NCBI GenBank assembly: GCA_902553315.1
Contig: CACDKN010000001.1
Coordinates: 382,148 to 446,147, forward strand
Origin: AG-339-G14 sp902553315
Lineage (GTDB): Bacteria; Pseudomonadota; Gammaproteobacteria; Magnimaribacterales; AG-339-G14
Length of the DNA stretch: 64,000 bases
Reading direction: 5' to 3'
The notes below the pieces were generated by a model that was given only the letters and a program-made list of their open reading frames with translations, was not told where the DNA came from and searched no databases. Position 1 is the stretch's first letter; each line of letters starts with the position of its first letter. The position numbers and the translations under genes are program-made. Positions 17,026 through 25,817 of the stretch are shown piece after piece.

Positions 17026-17743
17026 GAGGCGTTACTTTAAGTTTTTTTATCCATAACCTTAGTGCTTGCCAATGAATTCTTATCATCACAAATACGCTAT
17101 TGAAAGATATAAAAAAGTAATAATAAATTTTATTGAAAAATTTTCTTTCTATTAATTTTCCTTTTAATTCTGTTAAAACTTCTAATTTACTTAACGAATT
17201 ATACTGATTAATCTTTATTGAAAATGGAATCGAAGATATTTTAAATTTGTAGAAACCCTTTTTTTCAGAAAAGGGCGAAACGTACATTTTCTTGGTTTCT
17301 TTGTACCAATAATTGGAGTCAATTTCTTCTCCTTTATTATGTATCTCGTAAAGTTGTTTTTCGAAAAAGGTATTTTTCACTTCAGAAAGTAAAAAAATTA
17401 CCTTTGAACCATTGGATAAAATCCAAAAGGAGACAGGGTTGAAAGATTTAAAAAAGGGATTATCGGGTGTTTTTAAAACACTTACATTTAAATCAGCAAA
17501 CTTAACATTGTTAGAAATTGCGAATTTTTCAAACCTAAGGAGAATTTCTAAGTATTCCTTTTCTTTAAAAAAATTAAATTTGAAATAATTTGATTTTGGA
17601 ACAGTAGAACGCTTTTCGTTAAAATTATAAAAATTTTTAAGATAGAAGCTTTTGTAGGGGTATAAAAATTTGTGATTTTTGCCTTTTACTCTTCTATGAA
17701 ACACGTCTCCATCAAAAAAAAATTTTTTCACTTTATCTCTCAA
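17000..17743 (-). CDS. DUF1365 family protein
   Basis: This 247-residue protein resembles the DUF1365 family, recognised by the N-terminal GDVFHRRVKGKNHKFLYPYK and the central PVSFWILSNG and YVSPFSEKKGFYKFKI segments. The family has no established reaction but is nearly always found between an FAD-dependent oxidoreductase and a CFA-like methyltransferase, as here. A hydrophobic stretch near the C-terminus (INKIYYYFFISFNSVFVMIR, reading approximately) may touch the membrane. It overlaps the genes on both sides. Confidence 0.82.
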   Translation of the reverse strand: MRDKVKKFFFDGDVFHRRVKGKNHKFLYPYKSFYLKNFYNFNEKRSTVPKSNYFKFNFFKEKEYLEILLRFEKFAISNNVKFADLNVSVLKTPDNPFFKSFNPVSFWILSNGSKVIFLLSEVKNTFFEKQLYEIHNKGEEIDSNYWYKETKKMYVSPFSEKKGFYKFKISSIPFSIKINQYNSLSKLEVLTELKGKLIERKFFNKIYYYFFISFNSVFVMIRIHWQALRLWIKKLKVTPHEGNGYAE

Positions 17744-18923
17744 TCAATTTACTGACTTTAAGGGCAGAATTTATTCCATCTTCATGAAAGCCATACCCTA
17801 GGTAAGCCCCGCAGTAAAAAGTGTTATTCAATCCTTGAATACCGTCAACATTTTTTTGTCCCTTAAAAGTATCTAAATTATAAAATGGATGCTCATAAAT
17901 CATACTCCTGTGCTCTTTATTGTCTCCTATCTTGAAATCTCCAATTGAAACAAATATATTTTTGCTTGTTTTAAGTTCCTGAAGATTATTCATCCAATAG
18001 GTAACAAATTCTGAATTTGAGTTTTTATTCACATTCCATGAGCACCATTCCTCTTTGTTTGAAGGCATAAGTGACTCGTCGGTATGTAAACAAACTTTAT
18101 TTTCTGTAAAAGCAAAGTTTTCTAAGATAGAAATTTCAGTTTTCCCCAGATCAAGAATAGATCCTATTATTTCTCTGGCATTGCAAGCCATTATTAATCT
18201 ATCATATTCGTGTTTCTCCCCGTAATTTTCTAAAATTATTTTATTTTTATTTCTTTCAATTGCTACCTTAGAATCAAGATATATATTATTTAAATTTCCT
18301 TTTTCAATAATTTTTTCTATGTATTGATTGCTTCCTCCTTTAATAGAAAACCATTGAGGGCCTCTAAAAAGATTTAATAAACCGTGATTATTCAAAAAAT
18401 TTATCAAAGAACTCGCAGGATAATCTTTCATCCTCTCTGAAGATCCAGACCATATTGCTGCAATCATTGGATATAGATAGGCTTCAGAAAAATCTTTTGA
18501 AAAATTTTTCTCTCTTATCCATTTTTCAATTGGCTCTGAAGATGAGTTAGATTTAGCTAAGTAGTTGAATTTTATTATTTCAGATATTAACTTTAAGTTT
18601 CTTAAGGAAAAGAGATTTCTTATTTTTGAAAATTTTTTTGAACTCCACTGAAAATCTTTTGTTTGCACACTCAATGACATATCACATCTATGAAATTCTA
18701 GACCTAATTCATTAAAAAGTTTGGTTAGGTTCGGATAGTTCTTCTTATTAAAAACTATAAAACCTGAATCAACATCTAACTCATTATCTAATTTTATTCT
18801 GTGTGTATGAGTATGGCCGCCGAGTCGGTTATTTTTTTCAAAAATGTCTATTTTGTGTTTTTTTGCTAGAAAGAATGCGCTTGATAAACCACTTATCCCT
18901 GAACCTATGATTGCGACTCGCAT
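17733..18923 (-). CDS. FAD-dependent oxidoreductase (amine oxidase/desaturase-like)
   Basis: The 396-residue flavoprotein opens with the Rossmann motif MRVAIIGSGISGLSSAFFLA and the ribose-binding IDIFEKNNRLGGHTHTH, and closes with the FAD segment FYCGAYLGYGFHEDGINSAL. Closest in style are the NAD/FAD-binding proteins of the DUF1365-CFA gene cluster. It is the first gene of a four-gene reverse operon (oxidoreductase, DUF1365, two methyltransferases). It probably oxidises or reduces an acyl chain before or after methylation; this is inferred from context. Confidence 0.85.
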   Translation of the reverse strand: MRVAIIGSGISGLSSAFFLAKKHKIDIFEKNNRLGGHTHTHRIKLDNELDVDSGFIVFNKKNYPNLTKLFNELGLEFHRCDMSLSVQTKDFQWSSKKFSKIRNLFSLRNLKLISEIIKFNYLAKSNSSSEPIEKWIREKNFSKDFSEAYLYPMIAAIWSGSSERMKDYPASSLINFLNNHGLLNLFRGPQWFSIKGGSNQYIEKIIEKGNLNNIYLDSKVAIERNKNKIILENYGEKHEYDRLIMACNAREIIGSILDLGKTEISILENFAFTENKVCLHTDESLMPSNKEEWCSWNVNKNSNSEFVTYWMNNLQELKTSKNIFVSIGDFKIGDNKEHRSMIYEHPFYNLDTFKGQKNVDGIQGLNNTFYCGAYLGYGFHEDGINSALKVSKLIER

Positions 18924-18992
18924 GGACTTATTTTAGGCTAATTACAAGCTTGCGGATGGAATAAAAATAGAAAAAATTTTGTTTTTTTAAGA

Positions 18993-18998
18993 TATAAT
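18993..18998 (+). promoter_or_regulatory. -10 box of tRNA-Ala
   Basis: A perfect TATAAT followed by a C/T-rich discriminator places the start a few bases before the tRNA at 19009. No convincing -35 box is seen at 16-18 bp. Confidence 0.6.
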
Positions 18999-19008
18999 TC
19001 TTCGCTCT

Positions 19009-19084
19009 GGGGCTATAGCTCAGCTGGGAGAGCGCCTGATTTGCATTCAGGAGGTCCGCGGTTCGATCCCGCGTAGCTCCACCA
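19009..19084 (+). tRNA. tRNA-Ala(TGC)
   Basis: This 76-nt gene has encoded CCA. Acceptor GGGGCTA pairs with TAGCTCC with one G-T wobble. Anticodon stem CCTGA/TCAGG closes the loop TTTGCAT; TGC is at 19042-19044. Like the tRNA-Ile, this isoacceptor usually sits in the 16S-23S spacer but stands alone here. Confidence 0.97.
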
Positions 19085-19112
19085 TTAATGAAATTATTGT
19101 TATCATTCAGGA

Positions 19113-19709
19113 ATGTTCGTTGTTGGATTAACTGGGGGAATTGGTTCAGGCAAATCAGCTGCTACATCTATTTTTGAAGATTTAGGAATAGACGTAGTCG
19201 ATGCTGATTTAGCATCCAGGGAAGCGGTATTACCCGGCTCAAAATCTCTAAGTGAAATTCAAAAGAAATTCGGAAACGAAATACTCCTTGAAGATAAAAG
19301 TTTGAACAGGGCAAAGTTAAGGGAAATAATTTTTGACAGCTCTAAAGATAAAGTTTGGTTAGAGCAACTATTACACCCGGAAATAAGAAATATTATTCAA
19401 TCTAAATTAAAAAAATCTTCTTCAGAGTATGTTATTTTAGTTTCGCCTTTATTATTTGAGACAGATCAACACGAATTTTGTAATGATACTATCTTGATTG
19501 ACTCTTCATTAGATTCGCAAATATCTAGAACTTCAAAAAGAGACTCTGTTTCAAAAGATTCTGTAAAGAAAATAATTTCAGCTCAAATGTCTCGAGAAGA
19601 TAAATTAAAAATTGCAACGATAGTTATCAAAAATGATGATTCTTTAGAGCAACTTGAAACAAATGTTAAAAAAGTACACAAGAATCTTTTAAAAAAAATA
19701 CATAAATGA
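19113..19709 (+). CDS. coaE: Dephospho-CoA kinase
   Basis: CoaE phosphorylates the 3' hydroxyl of dephospho-CoA in the last step of CoA synthesis. The 198-residue protein has the P-loop LTGGIGSGKSAA (G8-S15), the family's VVDADLASREAV segment, and the lid region RTSKRDSVSKDSV. Length is normal (206 in E. coli). AGGA lies just before the ATG. The start of yacG overlaps its stop (ATGA). Confidence 0.96.
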   Translation: MFVVGLTGGIGSGKSAATSIFEDLGIDVVDADLASREAVLPGSKSLSEIQKKFGNEILLEDKSLNRAKLREIIFDSSKDKVWLEQLLHPEIRNIIQSKLKKSSSEYVILVSPLLFETDQHEFCNDTILIDSSLDSQISRTSKRDSVSKDSVKKIISAQMSREDKLKIATIVIKNDDSLEQLETNVKKVHKNLLKKIHK

Positions 19710-19864
19710 AATGTCTTAACTGTAAAAAAGAAATCTTGAAAAGTGATCAAAGTGACTTTAAACCTTTTTGCTCAGAAAGATGCAGAGCATTAGATTTATC
19801 AAATTGGTTAAGTGAAAAAAATGTTATCTCAACAACTTTTGACTCTAAAACTAACTACGATTAA
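19706..19864 (+). CDS. yacG: YacG-like zinc-finger protein (DNA gyrase inhibitor family)
   Basis: A 52-residue open reading frame begins with MKCLNCKKEIL. It has the four YacG zinc cysteines as CxxC (C3, C6) and CxxxC (C22, C26, in FCSERCRALDL), followed by LSNWLSEK, which corresponds to the family's DLGxWA(x)E segment. YacG binds GyrB and inhibits gyrase in E. coli. Position right after coaE with an ATGA overlap is the usual gammaproteobacterial context. Its TAA shares TTAA (19861-19864) with the converging ThiE-like gene. The protein is slightly shorter than the E. coli one (65). Confidence 0.9.
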   Translation: MKCLNCKKEILKSDQSDFKPFCSERCRALDLSNWLSEKNVISTTFDSKTNYD

Positions 19865-20403
19865 TCTTTAATTAAAGAAATTCCAGCAACTCCTTGCCCA
19901 CCGTTTTTAATAGCATCGATTACATTTTCCTTTTTCATTCCTCCTAAAGCAAAACTTGGACAAGCACTTAATTCAGATAAATATTTAAAACGACTCCAAC
20001 CTATACCTTCCTTACCATGGACTTTGTTTATAGGGGAGATAAGCAAATAATCACAGCCAATTTTTTTTGCTTTCTTTATTTCAAGATCGTTGTGGCAAGA
20101 TGCTCCAAGTATGAAACTAGTTGAAATTGGTCTTTTATCGAATCTCATTAAATCCTTTGAGTTTAGATGTAAATTAAAATTTCTAGATATTTGATCTAAA
20201 TGTCTGGAGTTAATCGCTATTTCTTTATTTATACTTTTGGCTATCGAGATGAAATTCCTAAAATGCTTGTTGAATTCTTTTTTATTTTTAAATCTTAGAA
20301 TCAGTAGATCTAGTTTTGATTCAAAAGAATCTTTGATCTTTTTAAAATCCTTATCCTGTATTACTTCTGGAGTGATACCTATTAGATTAACTTCGGTAAT
20401 CAC
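19861..20403 (-). CDS. Thiamine-phosphate-synthase-like (ThiE/TenI fold) protein
   Basis: This 180-residue TIM-barrel protein of the ThiE/TenI family has LILRFKNKK early, then INSRH and LGASCHNDLEIKKAKKIGCDYLLISPI, and the phosphate-binding end SFALGGMKKENVIDAIKNGGQGVAGISL. In many gammaproteobacteria this domain forms the C-terminal half of a MutT (Nudix)-ThiE fusion located between argJ/secA and yacG. Here the Nudix half is missing and only the ThiE-like half is left at that same place. The function of that domain is not settled; true thiamine synthesis cannot be claimed. Confidence 0.75.
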   Translation of the reverse strand: MITEVNLIGITPEVIQDKDFKKIKDSFESKLDLLILRFKNKKEFNKHFRNFISIAKSINKEIAINSRHLDQISRNFNLHLNSKDLMRFDKRPISTSFILGASCHNDLEIKKAKKIGCDYLLISPINKVHGKEGIGWSRFKYLSELSACPSFALGGMKKENVIDAIKNGGQGVAGISLIKD

Positions 20404-21559
20404 TATTTATAGAAACATACTCATGAGTCAAATCAGATGATTTTACTTTTGCACAATGCCTAGAAGGCCCTAAGTTAACAGCTAGAGATATTCTTTGTTT
20501 TTTGAATTCCTTTTTACCCAAAGCCTCTCTGTATTTTTTGTGAATCTCTCCTTTGTTAAGAACTTTAATTTGACCGATCTTTATAGATACGTTTTTTGCT
20601 AGAAATTTATGTTTTGTATTTCCTGCTGCGGATAGTATTCGACCCCAATTAGGGTCTTCTCCATAGGCAGCAGTTTTTAATAAAGGTGAATTTGCTATTT
20701 TTTTTGCTACTTCCTTACAAGCAGTTTTCGATTTCAGTCCTGAGACTTCTATCTCAATTAGTTTTGTAGCTCCTTCCCCATCCAACAATAGTTTTTCAGA
20801 AAGTTCTGTAAAAACAACTTCTAAGGATTTCTTAAACGTTTGGAGTAATTTTGAAGAGTTTATTAAATTTTTACCCGTTGCAACTAAAATACTCGAATCA
20901 CTTGGGGATTGATCGCCATCTATTGAAATTGAATTAAAAGTTTCATTGCAGATGCTTTTATGAATTTTTTTCAAAGAGGATTCGGCAATTTTAAGGTCAG
21001 TAAATACAAAGCTTAATGTGGTGGCCATGTTGGGTTCAATCATACCAACTCCTTTAGCCACACCTAAAATCGAGAATTTTTTGTTACCAATTTTAACAAC
21101 TTTTTTTGATATTTTAACTTTTTTATCAGTGGTCATTATGGACGTAGCCAAGTTATTAAAGTTATTCTTTTTGAGACTTTTTGAACATTCTTCAAAGGCC
21201 GAAGTTAATGATTTTATTTTAAGTCTTTCTCCAATAACTCCAGTTGAAAAGGGCAGAATATTTTTTATTTCAACTCCTGTCATTGAGGACACACAATTGA
21301 GTAATAACTCTAAATCCTTTTCTCCAGCGAGGCCTGTTCCTGCATTCGCATTACCAGCATTTATAACAAGCAATTTATTTCCATTTAATTTTTTTTTAAA
21401 TTTTTTTAAACAGTCTTTTACTGGAGCCGACTTAAAATTATTAGTGGTAAAAACTCCCGACAAAGTCGATGATTTCGGAATTTTAACCACAGCACAATCC
21501 AAGCGTTCTTTATATTTTGAATTTGTGGTGGCACAACCAATTTCTATTTCATCTAACAT
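20387..21559 (-). CDS. argJ: Glutamate N-acetyltransferase / ornithine acetyltransferase
   Basis: ArgJ moves the acetyl group from N-acetylornithine to glutamate in the cyclic arginine pathway. The 390-residue precursor has the self-cleavage site in EPNMATTLSFVFTD (cut between A and T, giving alpha and beta chains) and the C-terminal GEDPNWGRILSAAG. The start lies one base after the secA stop, and the end overlaps the ThiE-like gene by 17 bases. Whether it also makes acetylglutamate from acetyl-CoA cannot be decided. Confidence 0.95.
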   Translation of the reverse strand: MLDEIEIGCATTNSKYKERLDCAVVKIPKSSTLSGVFTTNNFKSAPVKDCLKKFKKKLNGNKLLVINAGNANAGTGLAGEKDLELLLNCVSSMTGVEIKNILPFSTGVIGERLKIKSLTSAFEECSKSLKKNNFNNLATSIMTTDKKVKISKKVVKIGNKKFSILGVAKGVGMIEPNMATTLSFVFTDLKIAESSLKKIHKSICNETFNSISIDGDQSPSDSSILVATGKNLINSSKLLQTFKKSLEVVFTELSEKLLLDGEGATKLIEIEVSGLKSKTACKEVAKKIANSPLLKTAAYGEDPNWGRILSAAGNTKHKFLAKNVSIKIGQIKVLNKGEIHKKYREALGKKEFKKQRISLAVNLGPSRHCAKVKSSDLTHEYVSINSDYRS

Positions 21560-21560
21560 A

Positions 21561-24176
21561 TCATTTCCTTTTTCTATTAGCTTTGGCTTTCATCCGTCTT
21601 TGTCTTCTATTGCCTTCGCTTCTTAGATTGTTGTGATTGATGTTAGGTTCTAATTTATTTTCTAATAATGAATCAAAAGAAGCTTTTTTTGATTTTGTTT
21701 TATTGATCAAGTCTTCACTTCTTTCATTATCTTCTGAACTATTTTCAGAGACCTCAACTTTAGTTAAAAATCTAACCGATTCAGATTTAATGCTTTCTAA
21801 AAGCTTTTCGAACATTTCAAAAGCTTCTCTTTTATACTCTAGCCTGGGATCTTTACCTGCATAACTTCTAAACCCAATGTTTTGTCTAAGACTATCTAGA
21901 CTATTTATATGATTCTTCCAGGTTTGATCTATAACTTGCAGCACTATTTGTTTTTCAATCTGATTAAAGATGTCTCGCTTATCGTTTCTTTTGGATGAAT
22001 ATTTTTCGGATACAACATCTAAAATTTCTTTTTTAGATTCGGTAAAGTCAGTATTATTTTTTTCAAAGATATTTATAAAATTTATTTCGACACCGTATTC
22101 ACTTTTACAAAGATTATTGAGCTCTTCACTTTTCCATTCAGACTCCAAACCAGATTCAGGAACTAACTGATCAAATTGAAAAGACAAGACGTCTTCTATC
22201 ATCGAATCAATTAGATCGTTGATCTCTAAACTGTTTAGAATTTCATCGCGCTGTGAATATATTATTTTTCTTTGTTCGTTAAGGACATCGTCGAACTCTA
22301 AAATTCTTTTTCTGATATCGAAGTTTCTTCCTTCAACACGCCTCTGAGCTCTTTCAATAGCGTTCGTAAGCATCCTGTGTTCTATGGCTTCTCCTTTTTC
22401 CATTCCTCCCATCGAAGTCATTAGATTTTTAATTCTTTCTGGGGCAAAAATTTTCATCAAAGGATCTTCTAAAGAAACAAAAAATCTCGAAGACCCCGGA
22501 TCGCCTTGCCGACCACTTCTTCCTCTTAATTGATTATCTATTCTTCTAGATTCGTGTCTTTCTGTTCCAATGACATGTAGTCCTCCTAATTCTATTATTT
22601 TTTCCCTTTCTTCATCAGAAGAATCTAGACCTCCTAAAACAATGTCAGTTCCTCTTCCAGCCATATTTGTTGCGATGGTAACCGCTCCTAATTTACCTGC
22701 TTCAGAGATAATTTGAGCCTCACTTTGATTTTGCTTTGCATTTAACACGTTATGATGAATACCTATGGCTTTTAACTTCTGTGAAATAATTTCAGATGCT
22801 TCAATTGAAATAGTACCTATCAAAATAGGTCTTTGTTTTGAATGAAAAGTAGATATTTCATCAACAACTGCATCAAATTTTTCTTCTATCGATAAGTAAA
22901 TTTTATCCTCCATATCGTTTCTAATCATTGGCATATTCGTTGGAATAGAAATTGAAGATAGTCCATAGATTTCCTCAAATTCTGCGGCTTCAGTTTTAGC
23001 TGTTCCAGTCATTCCAGAAATTTTCTTAAATAATCTAAAGAAATTTTGAAAAGTGATTGAGGCAAGTGTTTGGCTTTCTTGTTGAATTGAGAGATTTTCT
23101 TTCATTTCCAAGGCTTGATGAACTCCACCTGATAATCGCCTTCCTGGCATAGGTCTCCCCGAATTTGTATCGATTAAGATAATTTTATTATTTTGTAAAA
23201 TATAATCTGTATTTTTATGAAAAAGTAAATTTGCTCTTAAAATACAATTCACCATGTCGAGCAACTTCAAATTCTTATTGGAGTATAGATTTTCATTTGA
23301 AGCGATAAGGCTTAATTCTCTCAGCTTTTCTTCAACCTTTTCATGACCTTGGTTAGTAAGTTCTATAGAGTTAGATTGCAAATCGATTATGTAATCACCT
23401 TCTTGTGAGGTTTCATTTGTATCCAAATCTACAATTTCTTCACTAAGAAATTTTGGAATATTTTTTAATTTAATATAAAGATCAGCATTATCTTCTGCTA
23501 AACCGCTGATTATTAATGGAGTCCTAGCCTCGTCTATTAAAATAGAATCAACCTCATCGATAACAGCAAAGTTTAATTCTCTCAAGGTTTTGTCTTCTTT
23601 TTTGATAAGCATGTTATCGCGAAGATAGTCGAATCCTATTTCGTTATTTGTAACGTAAACTACATCCTTTTCGTAAATAGCCTTTCTTTCGGCTAGACTC
23701 AAACCGGAGGAAATAAATCCGACTGACATACCAAGACCCTCAAAAATTGGCTCCATCCATTTAGAATCTCTTTCAGCAAGATATTCATTTGCAGTAATTA
23801 CCAATACACTTTTTTTCGTAAGAGCATTCAGATAACAGGGAAGGGTAGCAGCAAGAGTTTTTCCTTCCCCTGTAGCCATTTCTGCAATACTGCCGTTGTG
23901 TAAAATTATTCCACCCAAAATCTGACAGTCAAAATGCCTTAAACCTATATTTCTTTTGCTAGATTCTCTAACAGCTGCAAAAGCTTCTGGTATTAACGCT
24001 TCTAGGTCTTTTTCTTGTGAGTAAAAATTAATTAAATCTTCTGATTTTTGCTTTAATTCTTCATTTGAAAAATTTGAAAATTCTTCTTCAAGTGAATTTA
24101 TTTTAGTTAAATAACTATTAGCTTTTTTTAAGCTTTTAGTATCTTTGTTTCCAAAAATTTTACTTAAAAAAGACAT
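21561..24176 (-). CDS. secA: Preprotein translocase ATPase SecA, without C-terminal zinc domain
   Basis: SecA is the motor that pushes preproteins through SecYEG. The 871-residue protein has the Walker A motif MATGEGKTLAA (from residue 100), the DEVD box (FAVIDEVDSILIDEARTPL), the FRLFKKISGMTGTA segment and the second motor motif MAGRGTDIVLGG with QLRGRSGRQGDPG. The usual C-terminal zinc motif CxCxSGx8CH/C is absent; the chain ends in a basic tail, RRQRRMKAKANRKRK. It lies 9 bases after lpxC and 1 base before argJ, so the reverse operon runs rnr, rlmB-like, lpxC, secA, argJ, thiE-like. Confidence 0.97.
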   Translation of the reverse strand: MSFLSKIFGNKDTKSLKKANSYLTKINSLEEEFSNFSNEELKQKSEDLINFYSQEKDLEALIPEAFAAVRESSKRNIGLRHFDCQILGGIILHNGSIAEMATGEGKTLAATLPCYLNALTKKSVLVITANEYLAERDSKWMEPIFEGLGMSVGFISSGLSLAERKAIYEKDVVYVTNNEIGFDYLRDNMLIKKEDKTLRELNFAVIDEVDSILIDEARTPLIISGLAEDNADLYIKLKNIPKFLSEEIVDLDTNETSQEGDYIIDLQSNSIELTNQGHEKVEEKLRELSLIASNENLYSNKNLKLLDMVNCILRANLLFHKNTDYILQNNKIILIDTNSGRPMPGRRLSGGVHQALEMKENLSIQQESQTLASITFQNFFRLFKKISGMTGTAKTEAAEFEEIYGLSSISIPTNMPMIRNDMEDKIYLSIEEKFDAVVDEISTFHSKQRPILIGTISIEASEIISQKLKAIGIHHNVLNAKQNQSEAQIISEAGKLGAVTIATNMAGRGTDIVLGGLDSSDEEREKIIELGGLHVIGTERHESRRIDNQLRGRSGRQGDPGSSRFFVSLEDPLMKIFAPERIKNLMTSMGGMEKGEAIEHRMLTNAIERAQRRVEGRNFDIRKRILEFDDVLNEQRKIIYSQRDEILNSLEINDLIDSMIEDVLSFQFDQLVPESGLESEWKSEELNNLCKSEYGVEINFINIFEKNNTDFTESKKEILDVVSEKYSSKRNDKRDIFNQIEKQIVLQVIDQTWKNHINSLDSLRQNIGFRSYAGKDPRLEYKREAFEMFEKLLESIKSESVRFLTKVEVSENSSEDNERSEDLINKTKSKKASFDSLLENKLEPNINHNNLRSEGNRRQRRMKAKANRKRK

Positions 24177-24185
24177 TGTTAAAAA

Positions 24186-25106
24186 TCAACCAGAACTAGG
24201 ATCTATGATTGGTTCAATATATTTTATTTCAGGCGCATCACCGTCAGATGAAATCAATTCCCAGGCTTCAGGCGATTCTTGTAATTTTTTCAGGAGCAAA
24301 TTATTTTGCGTGTGACCAGATTTATAACCTTCAAACTCTCCAATTATGTTGTATTGAAGTAAATATAAATCTCCAACAACATCTAATATTTTGTGTTGAA
24401 CAAATTCATCTTTAGACCTCAGTCCTTCATCGTTTAGAATTCCATCCTCTCCAATAGCTATGGCATTTCTTTCACTCGCTCCTAGAGCAAGATTTTTTTC
24501 TTTGAGCACATTTAGTTCTTCCATAAAGCCAAAAGTTCTTGCTCTAGAGATTTCTTTTAAATAAGTTGTGGAATTAAAATCAATACTTTTTTTCCTAGAA
24601 TATTGTTTATGCTTTTTGTCGTCATAAACTAAAGAATATGTAACCTTGAATCCATCGTATGGAGATAATTTAACAAAGGCGCCATTATCCGTTTCAACCG
24701 AGATTTCTTTTTTTATTTTGATAAATTTTTTTGGCTTAGTTTGTTCTTTAATTCCAGCAGACTGTATGAGGAAGACAAAAGAACTTGAACTCCCATCCAT
24801 TATTGGTACTTCTACATCATTTATTTCAATGATCGCATTGTCTATTCCCAAGCCTGCAAATGCAGAAAGCATATGCTCAATTGTCGATATTTGAACTTCT
24901 CCCTCCATTAGAGTGGTAGCAAGAGTTGTAGCTCCGACATTATTGACAATTGCTTTAATCTCAACAGAAGGATTCAAATCAACTCTTCTAAAAATGATTC
25001 CAGTGTCTTCTTCTGCAGGCAGGAGTTTGATAGAAATTCTTCTTCCAGAATGCAGCCCAACGCCGACGGCGTTTATTGAATTAGTCAGTGTTCTTTGAAC
25101 TAGCAT
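24186..25106 (-). CDS. lpxC: UDP-3-O-acyl-N-acetylglucosamine deacetylase
   Basis: LpxC removes the acetyl group in the committed step of lipid A synthesis, which shows that the organism makes LPS. The 306-residue protein (305 in E. coli) has zinc histidines in STIEHMLSAFAGLG (H78) and in FVQHKILDVVGDLYLL, and the catalytic histidine in GHTQNNLLL. It lies immediately after the rlmB-like gene with no gap. A degradation tail of the E. coli type is not obvious; the C-terminus is IIDPSSG. Confidence 0.97.
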   Translation of the reverse strand: MLVQRTLTNSINAVGVGLHSGRRISIKLLPAEEDTGIIFRRVDLNPSVEIKAIVNNVGATTLATTLMEGEVQISTIEHMLSAFAGLGIDNAIIEINDVEVPIMDGSSSSFVFLIQSAGIKEQTKPKKFIKIKKEISVETDNGAFVKLSPYDGFKVTYSLVYDDKKHKQYSRKKSIDFNSTTYLKEISRARTFGFMEELNVLKEKNLALGASERNAIAIGEDGILNDEGLRSKDEFVQHKILDVVGDLYLLQYNIIGEFEGYKSGHTQNNLLLKKLQESPEAWELISSDGDAPEIKYIEPIIDPSSG

Positions 25107-25817
25107 TTACAATTCCCTCTGTCGAAAGACTTCAAATAGAATAACAGAAGAAGCATTGGAAACGTTAAGACTTTCTAATTTAGCATTCATAGGAATTTTT
25201 ATCTTTTCCGATGCCAATTCTTCCAAAGCTTTTGAAACTCCATCATTTTCTGATCCAAATACTAGGGCCAAGCTTTGAACAAAATTAGCTTCATAGAAAT
25301 TCTTTTTACTTTCGCTTGAACAAGTAAATATATTTACATTATTCTGAACAAGAAATTTAGTAACCTTTGTAAGGTTAGATACGATAATTAAAGGAATCAC
25401 TTCTGTGGCCCCCTTTGAAACCTCTCTGACAGTTTTGGTGAGATGACAGGAATTTTTATTAGGAACAATAATTGCATCCACATTCATCCCAAGAGAAGTT
25501 CTAAAAATAGAACCCAAATTTTGTGGATCTTGAATTCTGTCTAATATTAGAAAAAATAAATTTTTTTTGTTGAAGGTTAAATCTTCAAGAAAGTTTATAT
25601 TCTTAATTTCTTTAGGATAAAAAGTCATTGATATTTTTAGATCTTTTTTATTCGATTTAGACACACAAACACCTTTTGCTTTGGCTGTATTCACAATAGA
25701 AGTTATTCTTTCAATTCCATCTTTATATTCAATCTCAACGATTTTTTCATGATTTAATTCAATTAAAGTCTTGATGAAATTTATATCAGTTGAAGTAATG
25801 ATTCTTTCTTTTAGCAT
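25107..25817 (-). CDS. TrmH/SpoU family 2'-O-ribose RNA methyltransferase, RlmB-like
   Basis: This 236-residue SPOUT-type enzyme has a short N-terminal substrate-binding domain (~1-75) and the three knot motifs: ILDRIQDPQNLGSIFRTS, LVFGSENDGVSKALEE and LNVSNASSVILFEVFRQ. The layout is that of RlmB, which methylates G2251 of 23S rRNA, and RlmB lies next to RNase R in E. coli as here (rnr-rlmB). The start overlaps the rnr stop by 7 bases. The name RlmB is likely but not proven. Confidence 0.87.
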   Translation of the reverse strand: MLKERIITSTDINFIKTLIELNHEKIVEIEYKDGIERITSIVNTAKAKGVCVSKSNKKDLKISMTFYPKEIKNINFLEDLTFNKKNLFFLILDRIQDPQNLGSIFRTSLGMNVDAIIVPNKNSCHLTKTVREVSKGATEVIPLIIVSNLTKVTKFLVQNNVNIFTCSSESKKNFYEANFVQSLALVFGSENDGVSKALEELASEKIKIPMNAKLESLNVSNASSVILFEVFRQREL

